Source: Haloferax denitrificans ATCC 35960 (GTDB lineage Archaea; Halobacteriota; Halobacteria; Halobacteriales; Haloferacaceae). Taken from it: 64,000 nt of DNA. Under the pieces are notes generated by a model. It did not search any database and was not told the origin of the DNA. It worked only from the letters and a program-made list of their open reading frames with translations. The DNA is taken from NCBI RefSeq assembly GCF_000337795.1, contig NZ_AOLP01000001.1, forward strand, positions 124,001 to 188,000. Direction: 5' to 3'. Positions 25,335-33,220 of the stretch are shown one piece after another. A program made the translations under genes and the position numbers. How positions within the stretch are numbered: the stretch's first letter is position 1; every line of letters begins with the position of its first letter.

Positions 25335-25946
25335 TTAGAGTTGGCAGGGTCGCCCGAGTTCTCGTTCGTACTGCGATTTAATTTGCTCGAACAGGTCCTG
25401 GCCGACTTCTGTCTGGAAACGAGGCGCGGCGGTAGCAAAGAACTCGTCCAGATTCTCGAACTCGGCAAAGTGGTCGTTCGCTTCAGCGTCGTCGTACCGA
25501 CCTTGGCACTCGTACTTGAGCGCTTGGAGACAATTATCAATCAGATCCATGTCCTTGACGAACTGTGCTGTCGGGGTGTCACGAGCTTCGTACTCTTCCC
25601 AAAGCGACAGCAGTTCGGTGTCCGCGAACGGTCCGACGAGATCGGTTACTGCGCTCCGTTCAGCCGACTCCTTCTCGGACGTGGGGATGGTCTGGCGTCC
25701 GTCCTCCACGCGGGTTGCGATATCACCCGTTCGAGCTTCGCCGAGGTCGTGAATGAGTGCCATCGTCACTGCTTTCTGACGGTCAACATCTTGCTGGTCG
25801 GCATAGAGCAGACAAAGCGATGCTGTCCCCCACGTGTGGGCTGCGACCGATTCAGGCGAGTCGATATTCCGAAGCTCCCATCCCGTCCGAAGTTCGTCCT
25901 TCAACTCGAACCATTCAAGCAAGGAGTCGAGTTCGTTGGTCATCAT
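25335..25946 (-). CDS. HD-domain phosphohydrolase (YfbR-like 5'-deoxynucleotidase)
   Basis: The 203-residue HD-superfamily metal enzyme probably removes phosphate from deoxynucleoside monophosphates. Motifs visible are ESVAAHTWG (H about 37), the HD pair in MALIHDLGEARTGD (about 66-67), and the final Asp in KDMDLIDNCLQALKY (about 137). The length fits the YfbR/HDDC2 group. Because it lies directly inside a solitary IS6-like left end, it may have arrived as cargo. Confidence 0.85.
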   Translation of the reverse strand: MMTNELDSLLEWFELKDELRTGWELRNIDSPESVAAHTWGTASLCLLYADQQDVDRQKAVTMALIHDLGEARTGDIATRVEDGRQTIPTSEKESAERSAVTDLVGPFADTELLSLWEEYEARDTPTAQFVKDMDLIDNCLQALKYECQGRYDDAEANDHFAEFENLDEFFATAAPRFQTEVGQDLFEQIKSQYERELGRPCQL

Positions 25947-26007
25947 ATCGGAGAGAAGGGAAGTGGCCAGTTCAACTCATCGAGACTAGTCCGCCGGGTT
26001 GCCGACA

Positions 26008-27417
26008 TTCAACTGAAGCGGTAGCGCGGAGTCCCCTTCCTCAACGAACGAGCGAAGCGAGTGAGGGAGGGGAGGAGCGCGTTCGTATTGGCTACAACCA
26101 CCAACCTACAAATAGCCACGTATCTACATTGAAACTGTGGCGGATGACTACGTGCGTCGGACAGCAATAACCCGCCTCTCGGTAGACGGTGAGCAACGCG
26201 AGTTGCTCGAGGAGACCATCTCCGAGTGGAAACGTGGGTGCCAAATCGCCACCGACATGGCGTGGGGCAGGTGCAACGCGAAAAGCGACGTACAGCCCCT
26301 CGCCTACGACGACGTGCGCGAACACACCGGCCTCGGGAGTCAGCACGCGATTCTCGCCACTCACCAGGCCGCAGAGGCCATCACTGGCTGTCTCGAACAC
26401 CGGTCCAACGGCAAGACGGTGAGCAAGCCGACCTTCACCGCACCCACAGTGACGTACGACACTCGAACCATGACGCTGTTCGATGATGATACGGTGTCGC
26501 TCACCACCACGGAGAGTCGCGTCCGGTGTCCGCTTGCGCTCCCCGACGCCGACGATGGCTACCAACGGCAGTACCTCGACTCCGACGAATGGAGCGTCAC
26601 CGAAAGCACGCTCACTGCCCGCAACGGCGACTACTTTTTACATATCGGCTTCCGCCGACCCAAGACCGATACCGAACGGAACACCGCCGAGGACGGAACG
26701 GTCCTCGGGGTCGATCTCGGCATCGAAAACCTCGCCGTCACCAGCACCGCCTCATTCGTCAGCGAGCGGGAGTTGACCCACAATCTCCGCGAGTTCGAGA
26801 CGGTTCGCGCCGGACTCCAACAGACCGGCACACGAAGTGCTCACCGAACGCTCGAACAGTCGAGTGGCCGAGAACTGCGATACATCCGCGACGTACTCCA
26901 CAGAGCGTCGAACGCCATCGTGAACGAAGCACGCCGTTATGAGTGCGACGTGATTGCGTTCGAGGACTTGACCCACATCCGCGACCGCACGGGTGCGTCG
27001 TGGGGACACAAGTGGGCGTTCCGAACGCTGTACGAGCAAGTTGAGTACAAAGCCGAATCGGAAGGCATCGCGGTGAAACAGGTGGGGTCGGCGTACACGT
27101 CGAAGCGGTGCGCCGAGTGTGGATTCACGGCAGACGAGAATCGTCTGACTCGAAACGAGTTCCGATGTCTGAAATGCGAGTCGGAAGCGAACGCAGATTA
27201 TAACGCGGCAAAGAATATCGGAATGCGGTATGTCCGTCGGGGCCAACAGTCGTCTCGGCGGACGGGCGACAGTCAGCTTGCCCTAAAGTCTGGAACAGTG
27301 ACGCTGAGCGGCGAGTTTACCGCCCACCCAGACGGGTTCGAGGCCGAGTTCATGGACAAGCCCCACCCTCCACGAGCGAACCCGCCAGGGTGAGCGAAGT
27401 AGGGTGGGGTAGTTGAC
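26008..27417 (+). mobile_element. IS1341-type (tnpB-only) IS200/IS605 element 1
   Basis: The left end near 26008 carries the subterminal CCCCTTCCTCAACGAACGAG also seen at 44440-44465. The right end contains the hairpin CCCCACCCTCC...AGGGTGGGG (27361-27410) and finishes GTAGGGTGGGGTAGTTGACT, shared with element 2 at 42953-42972 inverted. There is no tnpA gene, so mobilisation would need a transposase elsewhere. The exact ends are uncertain by a few bases. Confidence 0.75.
26137..27393 (+). CDS. tnpB: RNA-guided nuclease TnpB, full length
   Basis: The 418-residue TnpB is an RNA-guided DNA endonuclease ancestral to Cas12. RuvC motifs are GVDLGIENLAV (Asp about 193), IAFEDLTH (Glu about 273) and [11 protein letters not shown] (Asp about 352). 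The zinc ribbon is CAECG...CLKC (about 327-345). The order and length are complete, so it may be active. Its 3' end overlaps the region where the guide (omega) RNA of such elements is made. The first codon is read as GTG/ATG near 26137. It interrupts sequence between an HD-hydrolase gene and a decayed gene copy. Confidence 0.92.
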   Translation: MADDYVRRTAITRLSVDGEQRELLEETISEWKRGCQIATDMAWGRCNAKSDVQPLAYDDVREHTGLGSQHAILATHQAAEAITGCLEHRSNGKTVSKPTFTAPTVTYDTRTMTLFDDDTVSLTTTESRVRCPLALPDADDGYQRQYLDSDEWSVTESTLTARNGDYFLHIGFRRPKTDTERNTAEDGTVLGVDLGIENLAVTSTASFVSERELTHNLREFETVRAGLQQTGTRSAHRTLEQSSGRELRYIRDVLHRASNAIVNEARRYECDVIAFEDLTHIRDRTGASWGHKWAFRTLYEQVEYKAESEGIAVKQVGSAYTSKRCAECGFTADENRLTRNEFRCLKCESEANADYNAAKNIGMRYVRRGQQSSRRTGDSQLALKSGTVTLSGEFTAHPDGFEAEFMDKPHPPRANPPG

Positions 27418-27420
27418 TCT
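27300..27420 (+). ncRNA. Candidate TnpB guide (omega/sense-overlapping) RNA
   Basis: The last tnpB codons and the element's right end fold into a strong stem (CCCCACCCT at 27361-27369 pairing with AGGGTGGGG at 27401-27409). Haloarchaeal IS1341-type genes are known to give sense-overlapping 3' RNAs, and guide RNAs of TnpB end at the right-end boundary. The exact 5' end is inferred. Confidence 0.5.
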
Positions 27421-27454
27421 GAAGTTGCGGGTTTCGGTCTTGAAAACCAATCAA

Positions 27455-27710
27455 TTAGTTGCCGACGAGATAGTCTGCGCCGTCCTCTGCTCGAATTCGT
27501 ATTCCGACGGAAAAACCAGATCTGTTGTCGCCCAGATATCGTTGATTCGCTTCTCGATACTCTCAAGAACATCCGAAGCACGTCATTCGGAGCATCTGGA
27601 TAGACTGCATCAATCGCACGCTCTTCTCCTGGCTGGGGTGGTACGTGGTAATGGTCGCGTGAGTTGTGTATTCACCTTTCGTTCTCGAAAGAAGACACAC
27701 CGCACACCGA
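27455..27710 (-). pseudogene. Fragment of the 19504-type protein gene
   Basis: The minus strand reads HNSRDHYHVPPQPGEERAIDA, then VYPDAPNDVLRMF, then after a one-base frameshift LESIEKRINDIWATTDLV, then FPSEYEFEQ. This parallels [11 protein letters not shown]...[20 protein letters not shown]...[10 protein letters not shown] of the 19504 product. The N-terminal half is missing or unrecognisable. It sits beside the right end of the TnpB element. The rest of 27711-28008 has no identifiable feature. Confidence 0.8.
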
Positions 27711-28008
27711 GTGAGCAATGCAGCGACAGATGAGCAGGGAACCGGCCTCACTGAGTAGCAGTAAACGCACATTCGGCCACTCACGCACAAACAGAAGGCT
27801 CGTTCGTGGTGCGATCTGGAGTTGAAATCTACAGTAACTCTCTCGTACACAAGATGGTCTTGCAAAAAAGAACTACCACTAGAATATAGATATTTCACAG
27901 ATATTAGCACCCAATCCACACATTCCACAATCAAAAGAACTTAATTATCGCTTGAAAGTTGAAAGTGTAGGAATTGTAGCCAACCGGCACAATTCACAAG
28001 CAACCCAC

Positions 28009-28431
28009 ATGTCGAACGAAAAAGACAGCCCACCCAATACAGTAGTCAATTCAGATCCCGATTCAATTCGAGTTGTTTCGTCCGGACGCCTCGCGGTGAT
28101 GATTGCCCTCGTTGGACTCGTTGTTCTCACACAGCCTGTTGCAGCCCAAGATGGAGTCATCTGCAGTACAAGCAAACTGCCACAGATGCTCGAAGGCTTC
28201 TTCCAATTAACCACGGCCCTCGGGCTGATTGGTCTCGTCGTTGTCTGGCAGGGTGATTCGCTCTTTCAGATGTTCACGACCAACCACGAGCAGAAAGCCA
28301 AACTCAAAGAACACATGCGGGCGACATTGAAATCCGCAGTCACCCTGCTTGTACTCGGTCCCCTCTACACCGTTGCGGGGTCGTTGATGGGACTGCCACT
28401 TGCAGAGTGTGTCGATCTCGCGCCCTGGTGA
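28009..28431 (+). CDS. Small membrane protein heading the conjugation-like operon
   Basis: The 140-residue product has a first hydrophobic segment (about residues 30-47) ending VAAQDG, which may be a cleavable signal. Two further membrane segments follow at about 68-83 (LTTALGLIGLVVVW) and 112-128. Size and position at the head of a six-gene operon resemble VirB2-like pilin or small channel subunits of type IV secretion systems, but sequence alone does not establish this. The stop overlaps the next start as GTGA. Confidence 0.7.
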   Translation: MSNEKDSPPNTVVNSDPDSIRVVSSGRLAVMIALVGLVVLTQPVAAQDGVICSTSKLPQMLEGFFQLTTALGLIGLVVVWQGDSLFQMFTTNHEQKAKLKEHMRATLKSAVTLLVLGPLYTVAGSLMGLPLAECVDLAPW

Positions 28432-30194
28432 GTGCGGGCTTCACAGTGCCGTCCCACATGCGCACTCCCGCGTGGGCTGTCGTCATCGGGTGCCTCCTTC
28501 TCACGAGCGGGCTCACCGGTCTCGTCACAGCCACGCCACCACGCCCGGGAACAGAAGACAATGGCTTGACCGAAAACGAGACCGCAACGCTGTGGTCTGG
28601 TGACGCAGATGCGTACATGAACGAGACGACGTATCGCCACCGCTACGGAGAGGGCCGAACCCCAATCCAGCAACTTGCGAATGGGACAGATATCACGTTC
28701 ACACGCCCACCGGCGACCGCAGCGACATGGACACGCAATGACTTCCGAGACCTGAACGCAGGCAGTACACAGACATCGCTGTATCCGGCCCACGCGTCTC
28801 TCGAAGATGGCGTCTACATCGACGATGCACACGCGACGTTCTTCGGCGTCCATCCATCGACACGAGGGCATCTCGAAGCAGGTGACACCCCACTGTACGT
28901 CGCACCAGCGGGGACTGTCCGTGGCTTTGTTGACTATCGTGTTCGGATTCCGGACGACAGACAATCGGCCAGTTCGTCTGTTCGGTGGTCACTCGTCGAC
29001 GACGAGATCGCAGCAGTCCGCCTGAAATCGGATGATGACGTGATTGTCCGAACAGGCGGCACGCACACGCCGACACTCGAGTACCAACTCGACGAAGCGT
29101 GGAGTACAACGCTCACCCTCGAAGCCGACATCGAGGTCCGACTTCAAAAGGAGACGACGGTCTCAATCGGGAATCGTACCCAGACAACGACCACCTATTC
29201 GACTGAGACGATGACCGTTACCGACGAAATCGATGTCGAAGTCTACAATCTCCATGCGTACGCCTACGACGCCGACTATCCAGACGGCGATACTGGAGTT
29301 GCAATCTTCCAATCGCGGCCGTGGCAGGGCTACACGCTCACCGAAGACGGCGACGAACGCGTCCGCGGTGTGTGGCGCTTCTACACGGCTCGTGACCCAC
29401 GCTGGGACCGGCTCACGCAAGCAACGGCCACGGGCGAGACCGAAATCCACTCCGAGGCACTGCCGGTGTATGTCCATGCCTACCCATCACGCATCGGTCC
29501 GCGAACCGAGCCACTTCGTGATGGCCCGACGATACTCGACTCGTGGGGGAGAACACGGAGGTCACCACACTCGACGATCCCAGACACGGTCTCTGTCGAG
29601 GTCCTTACCCAGTCGTATACGCCAACCTACGGACTTGCCGTCCGAACAGATGACATAAACCTCGATGCACTCCGGGTGAGTGGGATCGTCCGTGGCGTCG
29701 ACGCAACACCCATCACGTCAACGGTGGGCACTCCTCGTGAACTTCGCGAGAGTCAACTTACCGCCGAAGTGGTCTCGCAGACGACCGATCAGGCGACCAT
29801 CCACATTGAGCTCCGCGATACCGAGACTGGCTCTCCGATTGACCTCACTGCCGACGACCGACACGGTTCGCTCAATGGTGAGTCTGGAGGCGGCTATCTC
29901 ACTGTTGCCGACCAGCGTGTTCGGACGAACGAGTCTGGGATCGCGGTCGTAACTATCGACCAACCCGGAATCTACACAGCACGCTATCATCCCGGCACGT
30001 GGTTGGTCGCAAATCCAGCCTATGTGTCCGACACGGCGACGGTGCGATGGCATCCACTCGGCACCCTTGATGGGTGGGTTGGATTGCTCATCGAGGTCGG
30101 CTGGCAGTTCATCCCCTTCGTTGTCGTGTTCTATGCAGGGAGGCAGATTCTCCAATTCTTCGGGCCACGAGATGATTCTGAACGCTATCCATGA
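28428..30194 (+). CDS. Large secreted, C-terminally anchored surface protein
   Basis: The 588-residue protein has an N-terminal signal-like helix (AWAVVIGCLLLTSGLTGLVTAT) and a long acidic, Thr-rich beta-structured exterior. An Ig-like segment lies at about 470-550 (TIHIELRDTETGSPIDLTADDRHG...GIAVVTIDQPGIYTARYHPG). A C-terminal membrane helix follows (WVGLLIEVGWQFIPFVVVFYAG). It probably forms the outer part of a mating apparatus or adhesin. GTG 28428 is chosen because it overlaps the upstream stop; ATG 28458 is possible. It overlaps the next gene by four bases. Confidence 0.75.
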   Translation: MSAGFTVPSHMRTPAWAVVIGCLLLTSGLTGLVTATPPRPGTEDNGLTENETATLWSGDADAYMNETTYRHRYGEGRTPIQQLANGTDITFTRPPATAATWTRNDFRDLNAGSTQTSLYPAHASLEDGVYIDDAHATFFGVHPSTRGHLEAGDTPLYVAPAGTVRGFVDYRVRIPDDRQSASSSVRWSLVDDEIAAVRLKSDDDVIVRTGGTHTPTLEYQLDEAWSTTLTLEADIEVRLQKETTVSIGNRTQTTTTYSTETMTVTDEIDVEVYNLHAYAYDADYPDGDTGVAIFQSRPWQGYTLTEDGDERVRGVWRFYTARDPRWDRLTQATATGETEIHSEALPVYVHAYPSRIGPRTEPLRDGPTILDSWGRTRRSPHSTIPDTVSVEVLTQSYTPTYGLAVRTDDINLDALRVSGIVRGVDATPITSTVGTPRELRESQLTAEVVSQTTDQATIHIELRDTETGSPIDLTADDRHGSLNGESGGGYLTVADQRVRTNESGIAVVTIDQPGIYTARYHPGTWLVANPAYVSDTATVRWHPLGTLDGWVGLLIEVGWQFIPFVVVFYAGRQILQFFGPRDDSERYP

Positions 30195-31033
30195 ACCACA
30201 AACAATCACATTTCAATCGACGAACCGTCCTCCGAACCGCAGCCGGGCTCTCCGTTGGTGGTCTCGCTGGCTGTCTCAACGGCAGTGGTGAGACTCGTGC
30301 TGGGACTTCCATCGTAAACGACGATGCTGACGACCAGGGAATCCTGCGTCAGGTTGCTGTTGACGGAACCGAACTTGTTGTCAAGCTTGGTTCTGCGGCT
30401 GACGTAGACCAGCTCAATCTCATCCAGCCGAACGGCGAGCTATTCGGTACACGGGAGCGTGCGGCCGGTGTTCGACAGGTCTCATTCGATATCGGGACTG
30501 CGTACGACCCCGGTGAGTACCGGATTATCGCCGTTCACGGCGAAGAGATGGTGGCCGAGACGAGTGTGGAGATTCGACCGCAACTCGAAATCGTTGCCGT
30601 CGGGCTGTTCAGGAACAACCCAGACAAGCCGTGGGATGAGGTGTATGGGGAGAGTGAGACTGATACAAAAAAGAACGGTGAAGCGTTCGTCACTGTGATG
30701 AATGCTGGAAGTGGTCCAGAAGCTGTTATCGAACTTCGGTTTGTGGGAGATATACCGAACCCGTCAATGAGTCCTCGTGGAAGTGGCATTCACGACAGCG
30801 ATAACGTAGTCATTCCACCTGGAGATGAAATCGATCTATTCAGCAGCTCGTTCCCGTTCGGCGCAGAGATCGGAGACAATGGAATGGGTTGCTCAATCAC
30901 CAGTAACAATGGGCGGTTCAAAATCACACTTGAAAGCCGCACCACGGCACAAAATGTTGAGAGCGAATTCAACGTGCAGTATTCGGGATCTGACGTGATG
31001 CATGATTGCCGTATCGAAATCACTGAGGCGTAA
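30191..31033 (+). CDS. Tat-exported lipoprotein of the conjugation-like operon
   Basis: The 280-residue protein begins with a twin-arginine signal (NRRTVLRTAAGLSVGGLAGC) whose lipobox cysteine is at about residue 28. It is therefore probably exported folded and lipid-anchored. Two beta-rich domains follow (about 50-125 and 130-275). No known fold was assigned. The ATGA overlap with the previous gene and the 3-base gap to the next place it inside the operon. Confidence 0.75.
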   Translation: MNHKQSHFNRRTVLRTAAGLSVGGLAGCLNGSGETRAGTSIVNDDADDQGILRQVAVDGTELVVKLGSAADVDQLNLIQPNGELFGTRERAAGVRQVSFDIGTAYDPGEYRIIAVHGEEMVAETSVEIRPQLEIVAVGLFRNNPDKPWDEVYGESETDTKKNGEAFVTVMNAGSGPEAVIELRFVGDIPNPSMSPRGSGIHDSDNVVIPPGDEIDLFSSSFPFGAEIGDNGMGCSITSNNGRFKITLESRTTAQNVESEFNVQYSGSDVMHDCRIEITEA

Positions 31034-31036
31034 TCA

Positions 31037-32098
31037 ATGGTTGATCTCATTGACGTTGTTCTGGAGGGATTCAAAGACGTCATCGGATGGGTTACTGATG
31101 TTTTCAGAGAAGGACTCTCAACCGGCTATCAGAATCTCACTGAGGCTATGTTTGGAACACCCACTCCTCAAACAGATGGAGTCTTCATGTTTGGTACACC
31201 CTCAAACGCGCCGTGGCCGTCGATAAGAGATGCTCTCATTGGTGGTGAGGTGATGCTCCTCGCCTTGTTGCTTCTCTTGACGAGTGTCCAAGGTCGACAT
31301 GTAATTCGAATATTCAATTTCGGGAGTTCATATGAGGCCAGCAAGACCAAAAAAACCGCTTGGACTGGTGCTGTCGCGATAATCTTGTGGTACTGGATCG
31401 GTGTTTTAGCACTGAATCTGATCGATGGATTCACGATTGCCTTGCTCCCAGATCTGACTGCACTTCGCGGTGCTATGGTCGGGTTCCTGAGCGTAACAGT
31501 GATCAACCCCATTCTCGGCCTGCTACTCACAGCACTTGGCGGCATCTCAATGTGGGCGATGCAAGCGCTCTTTTTCATCCGCGAAATCCTGCTGTACGTC
31601 TATGTCTATGGGATGCCCATCGCCATCGCACTCGGCTATGGAAACATCCCAGTGCTCTCTGACATCGCAACCGGATTCGCAAAGCGATTCGTCCCATTAG
31701 TCGTCCTCCCACTCCCGGCAGCAGTCGTGTTCAAAGGCTACGACCTACTGTTCGCCAGTGGGACGTTCTCGCCGGAAACTGCGTTTCTTCAATATCTCGT
31801 CGCCGTCTCACTCCCTGTCATCGCACTCTATCTGACGTGGAAGACGTTCGCCTACGCAACCCCGCTTACTGCGAAAGCCATTGGAACCGCAAGCAGAGGC
31901 GCGGTCATCGTCGGAAGTGTCGCCGCAGGCGCGTCCATCGGTGGTGCGGGCGTCGCCACGACCGCCGCCCGCTGGGGCCCAAAAGCCGCTGCTGGCCAAG
32001 TAATCGCACAGAAAGCCGCCGTCCGGGGTGAAACCACCACACGCGACACGGCCTCGTATCGCCGGACCGAGAACGACCCACACAACGCCAATCGCTAA
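31037..32098 (+). CDS. Polytopic VirB6/TrbL-like membrane protein
   Basis: The 353-residue protein has about six or seven membrane segments, including DALIGGEVMLLALLLLLTSV, WTGAVAIILWYWIGVLALNLI, LGLLLTALGGISMWAMQALFF, ILLYVYVYGMPIAIALGYG and YLVAVSLPVIALYLTW. A Gly/Ala-rich C-terminal tail follows. Position next to VirB4-type ATPase genes and topology match VirB6/TrbL inner-membrane channel proteins. Direct sequence similarity cannot be judged by eye. Confidence 0.7.
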   Translation: MVDLIDVVLEGFKDVIGWVTDVFREGLSTGYQNLTEAMFGTPTPQTDGVFMFGTPSNAPWPSIRDALIGGEVMLLALLLLLTSVQGRHVIRIFNFGSSYEASKTKKTAWTGAVAIILWYWIGVLALNLIDGFTIALLPDLTALRGAMVGFLSVTVINPILGLLLTALGGISMWAMQALFFIREILLYVYVYGMPIAIALGYGNIPVLSDIATGFAKRFVPLVVLPLPAAVVFKGYDLLFASGTFSPETAFLQYLVAVSLPVIALYLTWKTFAYATPLTAKAIGTASRGAVIVGSVAAGASIGGAGVATTAARWGPKAAAGQVIAQKAAVRGETTTRDTASYRRTENDPHNANR

Positions 32099-32104
32099 TT
32101 CATC

Positions 32105-33220
32105 ATGTCGACTGATTCAGACGCTGCAGAACGCCGTATCATGGACGAATTCGGAGAAGAAAGCCGGATCCCAGGGCTCAATATCGAAGAAGGGGACGTT
32201 GGGGTCCTCATCGCATTCCCACTTCTCGGATTGTTCATCGCCGGGCTCACTGGAATCGACTCACTCGCAGTCCCACTCATCACAGGGGGTGTTGGACTGG
32301 GTGCCGCAGTCGTCTATGTCACCCCAGACCACCTCACGGCGTGGACGTGGGCCAAAAACGTGTCTCACTTCACGACGCGGCCACGTCGAACGTTCAGTGC
32401 TCCGAGCGCAACAGACACCCAAGAGGCCGTCCGAAACGAGGGTGGCCTTGCGAACTACACACCGTTCAAACCAGATGAACGAACACAGGATCTCACCAAC
32501 ATCGAGCGCGCCTGGCCCGGTGTGGGTGCGATCCAGCGTTCGGATGGCGTGATGGAGGCATTTATCGAAGTCAACCCAGGGAATATGGACTTCGCCATGT
32601 CAGATGACTGGGCGAGTCTCCAAGACGCAGGCGCGGCGTTCGCGAACAAGGAACTCGATTCAAAGCTGAAGTTTCACGCGACGACGCGGTCGTTCCCAGT
32701 CGAACAACTCACAGAGAACATCGAACAGCGCCTGTCGGATGAAGATGTTACCCAAAACCCAGTCTTCCGTGAACTCCTCGAAGAATATCGCGGGACACGT
32801 CCAAAGGCGATGCAAAGCCGTGGAACCCAACAGATTCGCTTCTTTATTGGTGCCGAAGTCTCGCCATTGGAAGTCTATGACCGCTTTCGTGACGAACGAA
32901 CGCCCGCAGAGAAGTTGACCGAAATCCCCGGTCTTGGCTTCCTGTTCAACCCATTCGTCACGCGCCGAGAAGATCTCTCGAACGCCGAAGAGCGTGCACG
33001 GATATTCGAGCGATTAGATACCCGAATCACGAACATCGAGTCCGGATTCATCCAACAGGCGTCAGGGTGGTCTGCTCGTCGATTGAGCACAGTCGAACTA
33101 TTCGTGTTGGCGATGGACTTCTGGAACGGTCACGAACACGACTACGACAATCCACGACGAGTCATCCGTGACCAACCGATTATCGGGCGTTCCCGCCGAG
33201 AGGGCGATCTCGATGCGTAA
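32105..33220 (+). CDS. VirB4 N-terminal-like / PrgI-type membrane protein
   Basis: The 371-residue product has two adjacent membrane segments near the N-terminus (about residues 35-50 and 55-72, VGVLIAFPLLGLFIAGLTG and VPLITGGVGLGAAVVYV). A soluble region follows with TPFKPDERTQDLTNIERAWPGVGAIQRSDG and a VirB4-like CagE/N-terminal pattern. The pairing of a PrgI/VirB3-type membrane anchor with a VirB4-N-like domain, just before the VirB4 ATPase gene, suggests it docks the ATPase to the membrane. It overlaps the next gene by 8 bases. Confidence 0.68.
   Translation: MSTDSDAAERRIMDEFGEESRIPGLNIEEGDVGVLIAFPLLGLFIAGLTGIDSLAVPLITGGVGLGAAVVYVTPDHLTAWTWAKNVSHFTTRPRRTFSAPSATDTQEAVRNEGGLANYTPFKPDERTQDLTNIERAWPGVGAIQRSDGVMEAFIEVNPGNMDFAMSDDWASLQDAGAAFANKELDSKLKFHATTRSFPVEQLTENIEQRLSDEDVTQNPVFRELLEEYRGTRPKAMQSRGTQQIRFFIGAEVSPLEVYDRFRDERTPAEKLTEIPGLGFLFNPFVTRREDLSNAEERARIFERLDTRITNIESGFIQQASGWSARRLSTVELFVLAMDFWNGHEHDYDNPRRVIRDQPIIGRSRREGDLDA

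Noticed and set aside
25237-26000. A complete IS6-like element carrying the HD hydrolase.
   Set aside because: No opposite end and no second GTCGAAAG were found before the TnpB element. Only the left end is supported.
27563-27934. A 123-codon minus-strand frame next to the TnpB element.
   Set aside because: The recognisable homology (to the 19504 protein) runs in other frames with a frameshift, so this frame is incidental.
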